Part shown: in pieces, positions 26,499-39,199 of the stretch | Layout: each line of letters opens with the position of its first letter | How positions within the stretch are numbered: the first letter of the stretch is position 1 | Assembly: GCF_020085105.1 (NCBI RefSeq) | Contig: NC_058052.1 | Coordinates: 16,993,733-17,057,732, forward strand | Source: Siniperca chuatsi | Lineage: Eukaryota; Chordata; Actinopteri; Centrarchiformes; Sinipercidae | Direction: 5' to 3' | DNA: 64,000 bases | Translations under genes and position numbers: made by a program | Notes under the pieces: model-generated | What the model was told of the DNA's origin: nothing | The model's database searches: none | Seen by the model: only the letters and a program-made list of their open reading frames with translations

Positions 26499-29394
26499 AT
26501 GATTCACAGCATGGATAACAGATTGGACTTCCCGCACAGAATCACTCAAGATGAGTATTTACAATACAAACCAAAACGCTCGGCGTTAGATACCAGCGTC
26601 GTGATTAGGGGGACGTCCACAGGCATGAATTTGAGCAACCCTTTATCTGGAAAGTTTAATGAGAAGGAATTGATGCATGGCTTGAACGATCGTCTTGCGG
26701 GATTCATAGAGAAGGTGCACCATCTGGAGTACCAGAATCATCTGCTAGAGAGAGAAATCGAGGAGATCAGAGGGAAAGCGAAACCCGCATCTTGTTTGGA
26801 GGAGGAGTATGGACCAGAGCTCAGGAAACTGAGACAGCTGGTTCAGGATATCACTCATCAGAAACATCTGATTGAAATTGAACATCAGAATTTAGAGGAT
26901 GAACTGTCCGACTTGAGAAGACAACATGACCAGGAGGCGCGTAGTAGATCAGATGCCGAGAGCAACATTGTGGTCCTCAAGAAGGACATCAGTGACGCGT
27001 ATCAGGCTAAACTACAGCTGGACAAGAAAGCACAGGCTCTCGTGGATGAAATACACTTCCTGAAAAAAAGCCACGAGGCCAAGGTATCAGAGATGTTTGA
27101 CCAAATCCAGGATGCGCAGGTGACTGTCGAGGCGCATGAATTTGGCAACCCCGGCGTCACTGCGGCACTCCGGGACATTAGGGCACAACTGGAAGGTCAT
27201 ACTATGCCCGACGTCCAGCAGGTAGGAGAAACTTTCCGATCTCAGTTTGCAAGATTAACGGAGGCAGCTGAGACCAAGAGAAAGGCTTTAAAAGCGACCC
27301 AGCAACAGATGCAGGAGTATAGGAGGCGCCTGCAGGCTAAGAACATCGAACTGGACTGCGCCAAAGGCACCAGGGAAGCGCTGGAGAAACAACTTCATGA
27401 CGTAGAGGATCGCCACAAGGAAGAAATGATTCATTACCAGGTAAGAGCATGATTTAATAAAGCCATGTTCAGTTGTCACGTGCACATGTTGTTCAGTAAC
27501 ACACGTTCTCTCCTCTCTGGCTCCAGAACACAATCAAAGAACTTGAAAATGAGCTCATAAACTGCAAATTTGACATGTCTGGTTACCTGCGGGAATACCA
27601 GGACCTGTTAAATGTGAAGATGGCCTTGGATGTGGAGATACTGTCTTACAGGTAAGTTGTGCTGAATCCACGTGAGTTTAAGGTAAAAAGAGTGAGAGCC
27701 CTCATAATTATTAACAAGGCAAACATTTGTGGGGTGATAAGATGATTGAAAACCCATAATCCCATAATTTTCCTTATTGCCCACACTTCAGCTTTAATCA
27801 TCTGTTGCACTATGGAAATTACAAAAACATTACAAACTAATATTGCCTTGCATTGCTTACATTTGAAGGTAATAAAATAATGCAACACTGTATTTAAAGA
27901 CACAAAAAATCTCAAAATTGTATTTATGTTATAAGGCCAATGAATTTCAGTAGTAGTTTTTTCCACCTGTGTCAAGTCTTTGCCTTAATGAGGGTTAAAA
28001 TGAATTCAGTATCAGTGCTGTATGTTGGTCACTGCAGATAAAATCTGTGTCTCCTATCTTGCAGGAAACTCCTCTGCGGTGAGGAGGCTCGGCTATCCAC
28101 GATGTCAGACACCCACATCTCCTTGCCCTACATCTACCATCAGTCCCCCGTTTACACCCTGCCTTGCCTCAGCCGACCGGGAGGCCCGCACAGACGAGCT
28201 GAGCCCCACTACAAGTTTGTAGAGGAGATCATAACAGAGACCACCAGGGAAATTGAGATGTCAGAATTTGAGGAGACAGGATCGGAGGAGACAGAGGTGG
28301 GAAAGGATGAGCAGCAGTGTACCAAAAGAGATAGAAGGAGCAGTGAGGAAGAGAAGGATAATAAAGACAGTCGAGAGGAGAAAGGTGAGCAGATGTCTGA
28401 TAGTGAGCAGAATCAAGGAGCGTCAGTAGGCTATTCAGTGAATGGTGGTGATGATGGGAGTCCTGGTGAGGCGGATGATGGTGAAAAACGTCAGGAAAGA
28501 AAAGAAGAGTCAGAGGAGTCTAAAGCAGTTGACAATAAAGGGGACAGTGGCATAGATAAAAATACTCAAAGCAAAGTTTTATCAAGTGAGAGCCTTGATG
28601 AGGAAGAAAATGAGCAACATCAAAAAGTAGCTGAAAACACAGAAGAGAAAGAAACTGCATTGACGGTAACAGTCCAGAAAGATCTCTCTTCAAAACCAGA
28701 CGAGTTAGAGCCAGAGCTCCCTGCAGAGGATGAATGTGTGAAAAAATCTGATGATGCTAAAAAAGGAGATGCTGAGAAAGCTACTTTCATCTCAGCTCAA
28801 GCGAAGAAGCCTGATGAGACCTCGGCCCAAGTGTCTACAGAATCAGACAAACCTCAAGAGCAAAGCAGTGTTGTGCAAGATAAGGTTCACACTTCAGAAA
28901 CAGCTGAGAAAACCACAGATTTGACAGCAGAGACAAAGAGCTCTCTCTCCGCAGAGACAGAGGAGCTTTCTGGAAAAGCTGAAGTATCTTCAAGTGCAAC
29001 ACCCAAGAGTGAGGAAAAGGAAAACAGTCACACAGAGCCAAAGGAAATCAGTAAATTCAAAGTTACCGAAGGTGAGGGTCAACTAGCAAAGATCATTCAA
29101 GATGCTAGATATGACAGCAATAAAGGCGAAGATATAGAGTCATCTCTTAAATCTAATGTGAAAAGTCTTCCTGAAGTGGAGGATCAGAAGCCAAACAGTG
29201 GGGAGAAAACCCAAACAGTCCAAACTTTATTGCCAAAGGAAAAGACAACTGTCAATGCAGGAATCAAAGAGTTACATCAGGGGGCACCAGAAAGCAGCCA
29301 GGGTCAGAAATCAAAGCTGTCTGAAGGGTCAGAGAAAATAAATGATCCTCAAGGTAAAACTGAGAAGGTGGAGAGTAGTAAGTTAGAAAAATGA
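26499..29394 (+). CDS. Type IV neurofilament/internexin-like intermediate filament protein
   Basis: Three exons, 26499-27440, 27527-27651 and 28065-29394, give 798 aa. Residues 1-53 form a short head. The rod starts at about residue 54 with [20 protein letters not shown] and ends near 366 with [12 protein letters not shown]. At about 310 residues it is the vertebrate cytoplasmic length, without the lamin insert, and both helix-boundary signatures are intact. The layout of a long first exon, a 125-nt exon and a tail exon, with intron 2 splitting the Arg of YRKLL, is that of NEFL/NEFM/INA genes and not the many-intron type III genes. The roughly 430-residue tail is rich in Glu, Lys and Ser, as in NF-M, but shows no KSP repeats. 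ATG 26511 has a slightly better start context (A at -3, G at +4) and would remove four residues. The orthologue is uncertain: a fish-specific nef/ina relative or vimentin-related gene. It would assemble cytoplasmic filaments. Confidence 0.88.
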
Positions 29395-29664
29395 GAGCAA
29401 AGTGTACTCAAAGCCAAATAGAGGAAGATATCTGCTGAAGTAGAGGAAGTGAGGATAAAAGACATTTCCTTAAGTCATTTTCACCTTAAATTTAACGAGA
29501 CAGCAGTTGATAAGCAAATATCAGGGATAGTGAAGCTGAAAATAGAGAATGGCTTAACTAATGCAGGTGCAAATTGAAAGGCACAAGCTAAGCCACGCAA
29601 AGAGAAGGAAGCTCAAAGATGTGATCTCTCTTCAGAACAACCACTTGAAAAGGAGAGAGCATGA
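29395..29664 (+). other. Coding-like continuation of the filament tail beyond the stop
   Basis: In frame after the TGA at 29392-29394, the sequence keeps the Lys/Glu-rich composition of the tail (EVEEVRIKDISLSHF, KPRKEKEAQRCDLSSEQ) for 90 codons. It is interrupted only by a TAG at 29419 and a TGA at 29575 before the TGA at 29662. This looks like former coding sequence now in the 3'UTR, meaning a shortened C-terminus in this species, or less likely sequence errors. Confidence 0.45.
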
Positions 29665-29824
29665 TTCTTCTAATGCAACAGCTTTGCCTTTGAACTTTAA
29701 AACCAACTTGTGATGTATTCAGATATTTTGACTCACCACTTAACTAATGTAATCACGAATGTAAAAGATGCAAAGTTACATTTGAATTTGTGTTCATCTT
29801 TATTTGCTCTGGTATGTGCTAACA

Positions 29825-29830
29825 AATAAA
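29825..29830 (+). terminator. Probable poly(A) signal of the filament gene
   Basis: AATAAA 431 bp after the stop, followed by a T-rich/TG-rich region. Confidence 0.6.
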
Positions 29831-32190
29831 TGCAATATCAAAAAAATCTTCTGAATGTTTTGCTGGCCACCCTGCCAAGAGCTACAGTAGATAGAACTCT
29901 TTTGTTTCTGCAATGGACAACTTAATATGTCTGCTTACACTGACGGGGCTGCTTCTGATTGATTGAGTATATTCTTAACCTATAAATGCTTGCTTTCCCC
30001 CCTCTTTCAATAATATATCATCTACCATATTTCTTGTAACCTTGTACCATTTGTGGGTAAAACAATCAATCTTGTTAGCGCACACATGATCATCTTTGCA
30101 ATTAGAGGGCAAGACAAGTCATTCATAACTGGGCATTAATAAAATGGTGATCTCATCTCAAGTATGACTTACTGTCATTCAAACGTATGAATCTAGAAAA
30201 TGGGGCGATGTGAATGGATGCATATTACAGGCTAAATGTAGATCATTGTCTTTCATTTATTTCCTATCTCTTTGTATCATTCATCATCTCTCTGAAGGTC
30301 TTTTGGTCTCCTTACTTCTAATGACAGATTGTTTGCTCACATTTCTCTAGATTGTTAGCTTGTTTATTATCTGGTGTTGCTTTTATGTTCACAGAAACAG
30401 TCTCTGGACCAGTTTGTGTTTAAATTCAGTTTTGCTGCTTTGTTAGAAAATGTCTCAGTTGGTCTCCATTTGGCTGAGTTTCCTTTATAGCTTCCATTTC
30501 CTTTCAGACTTTTACTCTTGCAAGGTTTTAAGTCTACACGCCTGAGACATTCATAATAGACTTTAGAGTGCAGACACTGCAGACACCCCTAACTACCCAA
30601 TGTATAAGTATAAACAAATATTCCTAAAATGCAGTGGAGTTTGCAGTAAAATTATGCATCCTCCTTCCCAAAATATCACTTAAAACACCCCTTAACATTC
30701 ATAGTACACAGCCAGGACCTTGGCTTCAAGGCAAGTTCCTGAAATACCTGAGCAGCACAATAGCTCAGACTTCAAGAACATTAAAACTGGAATTACCACC
30801 CTGCAGTTGTATGCCTCTGCCAACCAGTCAAGTTGCAGTTCATATCCATGTCTGTCCAGACTCAAATGTAGTGAATACTTGGATAGAATTGAATAAAAGG
30901 TATATAAAGTATATTTTTTGACTAAATGGAAGTTATGACTATATTGATGACACATATGTATGATTCCAGTGAATATACATTGTTGAACTTATTAATCAAG
31001 GATTATCATAGATGTATTGGCTAGACAGGTACACGTGTAAACATGGATTCTTATGTGTTGCTTTTGTTTTCACCTGGCATTAGTAAATTCAAAGCCTCTC
31101 TGAGCTGTAGGTGAAACTCACTTACGATTAGCTAGGCGTGCTACAATACGTTGTTTGCACAAACCTGTTGTCCCCGTCAACATGTGTGCGAAATCTGGAA
31201 TCACCCAATTCATTCTTAAATTATGGCTAAAAACCTATTTTGAGGTCACAATGACCTTTGAGGCAAAAGTGTCACCTATTCAGTGTCCGACCAACTGTGA
31301 AATAGGGTCACAATCTCCCCGTCCGTTCCAGAGTTATGGTGTTGAATAATGCCCAAAAAAGTGCTTTTCCACGACATTATGTCAGTGAAGTTGATCTTTG
31401 ACTTTTCGGGTTAAATTGTCAATTTCCGCATCAATTCTTGAGTTATAGCCAAAAATGTGTTTGTCAAGGTCAGTGAGGTCACAGTGACCTTGACTAATCA
31501 GTAGTCTAATCAGTTCAGCCTTCAACATTTGTGGCAAATTGAAGAAATTCCTTCCAGGCGTTCCGGAGATCACTTTCACGAGAATGTGATGTATGTAAGG
31601 ACAACCCAAAAACACAATTGCTCTGGCCATCGCGGAGGCATAAAGAGACTTGAAAATGGTAGTTTTGACGTTCCCCATTAAATATGGCGGAGCTTGAGCT
31701 GATTCGCATGGAAGTATGGCAGAAAACTGCTTAAATTCAGATGTGCAAAGCGCATACAAGATTGGACACTCAAAAATTGACTGCTGTTAGCGGAGCTTCA
31801 ATTATAAGAAACTGGTTAATCTGAATATACAGTGACTAGATGTTTGAAAAACCTTGCAGGATTTTTAAAACGTGCTTCCATGTTTTCTCTTTGGTGTAGA
31901 GTGTGTAGATGTCCAAACAAAAACAACTTTATATCAACTGAATAGAAAAGTTTCTGAAGCTGCTTCATTCATCTGCATTAAAAAAAAAGGTACTTAAACA
32001 TGTCAGATAAGCTAGTAAATATAATTATTACTGCCTATTAAAAAAAAAAAATCCATTCAAGCGCATTTAACTACGACCAATCACATCCCACTCTACATGC
32101 TACAGGCCTCTAACAGGTTAACATTAAAACAAGCAAGCTAGTTGATGAGTTGTTGTTAATGGAACTTCAATATCACATTCAAATTGTGTT
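29831..32190. other. Convergent intergenic DNA
   Basis: Space between the 3' ends of the filament gene and vdac2. No exon recognised. The 31155-31650 portion is repeat-derived and listed separately; the rest is AT-rich and unremarkable. Confidence 0.55.
31155..31650 (+). repeat. GTCACAGTGACCTTGAC-type teleost dispersed repeat
   Basis: Contains GAGGTCACAGTGACCTTGAC, GAAGAAATTCC, CACGAGAATG, GGACAACCC and GCGGAGGCATAA in the order of a very abundant percomorph repeat. The minus-strand frame of 125 aa over 31382-31759 is a chance frame in this repeat. Confidence 0.65.
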
Positions 32191-32206
32191 TGTGGAGTTC
32201 AAAGAC

Positions 32207-32212
32207 TTTATT
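32207..32212 (-). terminator. Probable vdac2 poly(A) signal
   Basis: TTTATT on the plus strand (AATAAA on minus), about 875 bp after the vdac2 stop. It would define a 3'UTR of roughly 0.9 kb with no other gene in it. Confidence 0.45.
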
Positions 32213-33085
32213 GAAAATTTATACATACACATAAGGACCTCCAAGACTTCCTGCAGGCTCTGTCTCTGCCCAGTACAGGGAAGCACTTTACGAGAGTGCA
32301 CACATGCAACTTTACGTTACACCTCTTCCGGACAATGATCGTTTGGCATTACTGTGAACATGAATTACTTGCCCCCCCAATTGTATGTTAGTACAGAATA
32401 AACAAAAACGAATTCTGCTTGGTCGGCCAAGTGTACAGGTTTCTCTCAAACTTAGAGACCCACCTTTAAGCACCCCAAAAACAACCCAGTTAAAGGGAGC
32501 TTTAACAGAACATCACAAACCCTGATGGCCGACGCAAAATAAAACATTACAGAGGTTTAGTTTGTCCTTGTGTGCATGAACAGGAAGGGTGCAGCAGTAT
32601 TTAAATAATAGCAGAAAGAACCTAGTGTACTTAACAAGGTCTGCAAATGAAAACTGTATAGATGACAAAGGAATATCAGATTGAGAGAAGGTATGACAAC
32701 GCTCACCCCACAAAACAGTCAACTGATGTTCTCACAAAAGACAGTGTCTGGGATTATCACAATAAAGCCACACAGAGTTGATGACAGGCAAAGGGATTGT
32801 ATTGGATATTATTATTATGGCAGTGCTTGACAGGAACAATGACATGATTTATAAATAATATGCCACCAACTGTCTCTTGAATAGATCTACAAAGTAAAAA
32901 GCAACAAAGGTAAAATATACCAGTGACAGAAGCACCAACTTGAAGTGGTACTTAACACGTTAGAGTTTGTTGTCGCAGCCTTTGAACCAATCTCTCCAAG
33001 ATATCCCCTTGCTGGTTTGAGTTGGACATACATTTAAGGCCAGATTCTTCTGATATTCCCTAGTCCCTTGCAGTATGCAGAAAAC

Positions 33086-36000
33086 TTATGCTTCCAGTTC
33101 CAAACCCAGACCCAGCTTGTGGCCTCCTGCGTTGATGTTCTTACCGTCGACCAGGCCAGAAAGGGTGAGTTTCACACCTGTACAGGTAAGAGGGACCAAC
33201 ATTACCCATTACACGTGCAATAGCAAAATAACTTTCCTCAAACATGGGTTGTGAGACTTTAGAGAATAAAAAGGTTGACAGAAAAACCTAGGCTGTTAAG
33301 TATTGCTATAAGTGACTCTATTCTATTCTAGGCAGCTGAATTTGCGCTTCAGCTGTCCATTAACCTGTAAAAAACAAACAAACCTGGTCTGAGTGTCTGG
33401 GTGTATCCAACACCAACAAGGCTATTGTTGTTCACTTTAGCCTATGGAGAAAAATAAACAAACAAACATAAGGCAGTTGGTGACAATTGTGACATTTTTC
33501 TTTGCATCATCTGCCCCACTCTGAAAGCCTCTGCTGCAATACTTACACTGACAGAGGCATCCTTATCCAGCTGGTATTTGGCTGCAATACCGAAGCGTGT
33601 GCTGTTGCTGCCAGCGGTCCATGCCAGGTTGACTGCCGTCTCGAGCTGGTCGCTCACCTTCTGGTAGATCGAGCCTCCGAACTCAGCTCCATCATTGCTT
33701 TAAAGATCATAAGCATAGGAAAGATCTCATGGTACAGAACTGGAAAATTTGTAATTTCTAACTAAAGGAGGTGTTTATTGTGTTGGAGGTGTTGCCTCAG
33801 CTCACAGAAACATATCCATACACTTGCTTTGCTTTCAATTTCTGATGTTTTATTAGTTTGAAACAATTCTGGACTGTTCGGCACAGACGGGGAAAGCTTC
33901 CAAATATGGAATACTTCTTTCCCTGGAAACAACCTTTTATTTGTGATTAACAGATATTAATTAGACAAGTACACCTCAGAGAAATGGCGACTTGCCAACC
34001 TCTGTAGTGTTGAGCTATGCAAGGAACATTACAGGAGAAACATGTCATTCAGCCAGGAATCAACAGCTACAAAATTAATTGGGATTGGTAAACAAGAGTG
34101 CCAGACAAAATAGTTCCATTGTTGGCATTTTGTGGAGTGTAGTAACAGTTAAATTTTTCCACAAGAGCTGTAAACTGGCAGTGTTGGCATATGACTATTC
34201 GATTAAATAAAACAGCCACCACACATTTTACCGTTATAGCTACAAGTTTGGCTGGAAATGAACATTTAACATCTTGTTGGCATTGCTAAATTAATGTGCC
34301 CATCATCTTCCCTGCAGTTTAATTAGACACCAACACCAGAATTTGTTTTCATTCATTCACGCATTCAGAGGGTTACCATGTTTAATACATTTGATGAACA
34401 CAACAGATACAATCTGTGCCTTTTCTCACTTGTAACACTCTGCACGCGTTTAGTGCAAGTAAACAAACTTGCTCAGTTACTTGCTGGGTTGAACGTGAAG
34501 AGGCTGCTCTGCTGCATTTTTACCCCAGACTGTTAAAACTCTGCACATTGTATAGTTGTTGGGTTTGTGTGTCATCATGGCACACAAACCCAATGGGTAA
34601 CCATAGTTTGTATTGTATCTTTTGATAGTTTCATTTTAATTCTTTGTGGCCTTCTTGATTTATTAGCATATAATAAAAGACCATAACCATGTTTGCAGTT
34701 AAAAATCTGAACTAACCTATTGTCATCTGTTATTCAACACTTTTTATAACTTGTAATGCACAATACATCACATGAATAGCTATTTATAGATAAGGGGAAA
34801 AACAAATTCTAGATCAAGTGAACTGAAGGTTTCATCCTGATGCAGAATGAAAAGGGCAAACAGATGATAAAAATCCAATCTTCCTGTGAAAGGTATTCTA
34901 CTCACACATTGGTATGCAACTGGAAGTCTCCCGTCTTGTAGCCAATGGCAAAGTTGTTCTGGGTCATCTTGGATTTGGCAGTGTCAAAGCTCATCTGGTA
35001 ACCGGCGAGCCAACCCTCGTAGCCGATGACAGCAGCTCCGTGGATGGTGGGGCCAGCGAAGTCAAAGTCGACATCACAGCCCAAGTTAACGTACTCACGC
35101 TTGTAGGCGGTCTTAACTTTGCCACTCTTCTTGCTGTTGATGAGAAACATAGATTTGGTTAACCTTAACTGAAATGAGGCCACCCTTCCTCTGGGCCATG
35201 TGCCATATTCCTCATGATTTACACTTCATAGAAAGCAAACACATTAAGGATTGCCCGAACATCTAGGCACACTAATAAAACAAAGATTTCTTTTTTTATT
35301 CCTCCCAGAGAACAACATACTGCAAAACATAATTTAAGCAAACATGTGCAAAACCTGACAGCAAATCAGAGTAATGTGTTACAATAGACTAGTTCCATAT
35401 TGGGACTAGGGTCACATGGCTGGCAACTGCACAGATCAGGTTGCAGAAGTTACTCATGTAGAGAGGCAACAGGCAGAGCAGACAATATTTGCTAATCATG
35501 TGAATTATAATTGAACTGATTGCTCAACATACTTAATGAATTATTAACTGTAACTTCCATCTTACCCAGTGTTTGGTGAAAAGGTTGTGTCAAAAGTCAG
35601 CTTCAGTCCCTTGGCAATCTATGAAAAACAACATGGAAACCATTTGACAATAAAATAAATTATGTCCTGCCATGCTCACTGTAGACACTTACTTTTTAGG
35701 AGATGTTTGAATATTGTCCTTACCTGATCTTCAATGGTGATTTCTGTTCCTAAGGTGTTGTCAGTGTTCCACTTCTCAGTGAAGGTCAGGCCGTATTCTG
35801 ACCTCTTGTATTTAGTTTCCAGGCTGCCTGCAACTTTGCTGGTATCAGTGTTGGAGGAACCAGCTGTTTTGAATTCCTGCAAGGGACAATTTTAGAGAAA
35901 TGACAATCACGAGACAAGTTACTCTGGATGAAATAACTGAATGAAAAACTCATTCAGTGTTCTTTCATTTCATTTGGCAGTCAGTTATACTTTGGCTCGT

Positions 36001-37321
36001 GTCCTTTCGATGATCTATTTCTCTTTTTTTTTTTTGCCTTAAAGCCAAACATTCCATTTCTTAAGTTAAAAACAAAAATAGTGTGTAATCTAGAGAGCTG
36101 AAACAACTGGTCATATCGACAGAAAATTAATTAGCAATTTTGATGTTCGATTAGGTAACTCATCAAGCCACAAATCCAAATGGTTGCAGGTTTCAGTTTC
36201 TCAAACATGGGGCTTTGCACTTCTGTTTGGTATCATTGTAAATTGATTATCAGTGGGCTTCAGACTGTTGATCAGACAAAACATGCAATTTGAAGTTGTC
36301 ACCTTGGGCTCTGGGAAATTGTGAAATGCATTTTTTTTTTACTTCTTTAATATAAAAAAAACAAATACAAATAATCAAAAAAAATATGGATTATGTTAAT
36401 AAAAATAATCAGAACTTGAAACTTGTAATCAACACGGCTGAGCTTTGTTAAAAATTGAAGACGTGGCGGATTGCTACTTTTATGGCTGACAATGCCAATA
36501 AAGTCTTTTTAAAAACAGAGCCATAAATTGCTGTGAACTTAACTTTCATATTGCAAAATCTATATCATCCTATGAGACTTTAATGTGCAGTTTCATCACT
36601 TTAGCGACTATTAGGGGTGGGAATCACCAGAGGCCCCACGATACGATAAATTACATTACATTTTGCGATATGCTGAGTTTTGCGATATATATTGTGATTT
36701 ATTACCTTTATTCATCTGCAAATTATGTCCCCAAAGGAAAACTTTGTAATTATCTGTTTTATTTAATGAGAAAGTTAACATTATTTCCATCTCACAGTTT
36801 TGACCAACTTCCTACCAATCCTGCTGACTATGTCCTCTGCTGACCTCACCAGAAAAACAAACAAAACAAACTTCCGCACCATCTGGTGGACTACAACTGA
36901 TATTATTCTAGTACCAAAAGGTAATTTTTTTATGACTGCAATATTAATAATTTATATAATAAAAGATTGATACTTGGCATCCATTATTTTAATATCGCCA
37001 CGCAAAATATTACAATACTATACTGTATTTTGTCCCCATCCCATGAAGTAAGTTCTAGTTTTGTATTCTTAATCCACAAAGAAATGACCTTACCACTCCA
37101 CTGGCTGACTTTGTCTTGACATCGAGCTTCACCAAGCCAAATCCTGAAGAAAACAATTGTTTTGTTCAAATCATGTCTTCAATATCAACTAGACTTGGCA
37201 GTACAGAAGTTTCAACATCACAACACTATTCGGTCAAACTGTAAGAAACCATACCATAGCCTTTGTTGAAGATGTCCTTGGCAGACTTGCCTAGGTCAGC
37301 ATAGGAGGGAGGCACAGCCAT
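33086..37321 (-). CDS. vdac2: Voltage-dependent anion channel 2 (mitochondrial porin)
   Basis: Eight coding exons in transcript order: 37321-37255, 37143-37094, 35876-35724, 35618-35566, 35133-34906, 33697-33547, 33441-33384 and 33177-33086. They total 852 nt (283 aa), the standard VDAC length, and phases agree at every join. The N-terminal helix starts [18 protein letters not shown], and the 19-strand outer-membrane barrel follows. Visible landmarks are Glu73 in [11 protein letters not shown], the GLK motif at residues 94-96, [16 protein letters not shown] and the C-terminal [13 protein letters not shown]. It moves metabolites and ions across the outer mitochondrial membrane. The neighbouring comtd1 supports VDAC2 rather than VDAC1 or 3. 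It lacks the extra N-terminal residues of mammalian VDAC2. The intron after exon 33441-33384 has a weak GTTTGT donor. The first coding exon begins at an acceptor 5 nt before the ATG, so the leader lies in a separate upstream exon. Confidence 0.97.
36612..37043. mobile_element. hAT-type MITE in a vdac2 intron
   Basis: The left end TAGGGGTGGGAATC and right end GTCCCCATCCCA are roughly inverted. The interior has GCGATATGC- and GATATATATTG-like words and ATATCGCCACGCAAAATATT, as in a common fish hAT non-autonomous family. It lies between the second and third coding exons, ending about 50 bp from exon 37094-37143. No clear target-site duplication was identified. Confidence 0.55.
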
Positions 37322-37821
37322 TGTATCTGTAGACAGAAGCAAAACGCAATGCTCAAATTATTCTTCTAACCTAAAAGTATATTTCTACCAGCTTGTGTCC
37401 AGTTATAAAGAAACCCAAAATGTAATGATGAAAAACACCATTAATTTTCCAGAATTCCATGATCAATTTAACAATTCACTTCCACTGTGTAATAAGGAGT
37501 GACATATGCATAACACTGATTTAACATCTGCAAATGCAAGGTCTGTCAGTGAAACTATCAAGTAGCAAGCTATCGGGCAAGTGTCTTTGACGTAAAGGAC
37601 ACCAATATTTCATTACTCAAGGGCAGGGATTTCTGTCTCATAAATGTACCACTCATGCTCACATATGTATTATATTGTGAGGTTACAGTATACAAATGCC
37701 ATGAAGCTATGTACACATTGTGAGAATTATTTATGCATAATATTATGCAACAATATGAACATGTTTTCAAGCTATACACTTCTTACTCTTTTTAAAAGAA
37801 TTCTAAATTCACTTCAGCTTT

Positions 37822-37992
37822 TTTTGTGGAATATCTGCTTTTTTGACGGTCACAGTAGAGAGAACCAGGAAAGGCAGTGGAGAGAGAGGATGACATTCAG
37901 CAAAGGGCCCTGGGCTGGATTTGAACCTGGGCTGCTGTGGTAAGGACTCAGCCTTGATACATGGTAGACGCTCTACTATGTGAGCTACCACT
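37822..37992 (-). mobile_element. tRNA-derived SINE in vdac2 intron 1
   Basis: Read on the minus strand it begins GTGGTAGCTCACATAGTAGAG, a tRNA-type A box. It then has GGTTCAAATCC, a B box, about 50 nt on, then GGGCCCTTTGCTGAATGTCATCC, a CT-rich part and CTCTCTACTGTGACC. This is the layout of a widespread percomorph SINE. It is inserted in the same orientation as vdac2. Confidence 0.75.
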
Positions 37993-38956
37993 TCTTACGC
38001 TTAAGATTTGTGGTAATACTGGCTAGTATGGAAGATGCATTTTTTCTTAAAGCAAAAGAAAACAAGCCTGGTTCACATGAGAATGTCAACTGCTACAGTT
38101 AGCTGTTCTTCCTGCATTTACAACACATCCACCTGTGTTCTTCCACCTGTTGAGTGGAAAACTAGACATTGCTTTTGTGGCGATTTATAGCCAATATCTC
38201 ACTATTATCCTGTTTATGACCAGATGCATGGTTCTCCCTTGCTGCACAGACTGACCTGTATCTACTGTATCGGTCAGCTCATACTGTACTAACACTGTGA
38301 GATACTCTTATATGGGATACGTTTCGTTTTACCAAGTTGAGGGTGTAAGCTGACAATGACAATGTTGGTTTCACTTTAAAAAAACACCGCTGGCACAGTA
38401 ACCGCATTCCGGTGCAGCAGGTAGTCACAGCAGTACAAGTGTCTGACAACCGATGGACAAGGTTACTGAGCGTGAGAGGAGCCATTTTGCCGCACTGGAG
38501 TGCCTAGTTCAGGCGTGGCCTTTATTAAACTACTGCTCCACTTGAATTGGCAGGCACAGTTAGGCGTGGCAAGGCAAATGCCTGCGCCAATTGTTGGGAT
38601 GTGTTAATTTACTCGTTCGCTTGCACTATCAGTCAGCTACCTCACTACTGCTAACTAGGCCATAGGGAGATTAACACAATTATTGCTAACATTAAAGTAA
38701 TAAGTTGTGAATTTTATACTGAGAGTAGCGTTACAGAACACCTGCTGCTTCATCAGCAACATGAGACGTGTAATAAAACGCAAAACTCCCCTGCTTTTAC
38801 TTGACATGTGTCAGACGTAGCATGCCGAGTGCAGCTAGCTCAGCTAACTTTACTAGCCTGCAGAGTACCGGTGTGTGTAAAGCACGCTTAAACATTAATT
38901 CTTGCTTGCTATGGAGTTAATTAGCAGTGTCATACTGAATCAATGACTCTCTTACC

Positions 38957-39020
38957 AGTAGAGAATTGGGCTAGCGGTAAACTTGAAGTGACTTTATTAG
39001 AGATGTTCCTCACAACGCAC
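38957..39020 (-). other. Probable 5'UTR exon and start region of vdac2
   Basis: A consensus donor on the minus strand (CTACTG|GTAAGAG) ends a GC-rich stretch. It pairs with the acceptor 5 nt before the vdac2 ATG at 37321, defining a 1.6-kb first intron. VDAC genes commonly have a non-coding first exon. The upstream edge and the exact transcription start are not defined by sequence alone. Confidence 0.45.
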
Positions 39021-39199
39021 GGCCGAGGCAGGCGTCACCGGTTGGAGGGCGAGCTGAAGGAGACTGCACTGCAATGAAATCCAGACCTATCACATCCCGG
39101 CTCAGGACCCGGGACGGCCACATATGTGCCTGAGTAAAAATGGTTTCACGTCATGGCGTGGTTGTGTGTATACCTTGTTTCTTATATGTCTTGTTGTTT

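Noticed and set aside
31382-31759. 125-aa minus-strand open frame
   Set aside because: Lies wholly in a high-copy teleost repeat and matches no protein family that I know.
34914-35162. Plus-strand open frame of 82 aa at 35 kb
   Set aside because: It is the antisense shadow of the longest vdac2 exon.
37900-37992. A functional tRNA gene
   Set aside because: A-box and B-box words are present, but the cloverleaf is incomplete and the sequence continues into a SINE body with CT-rich tail.
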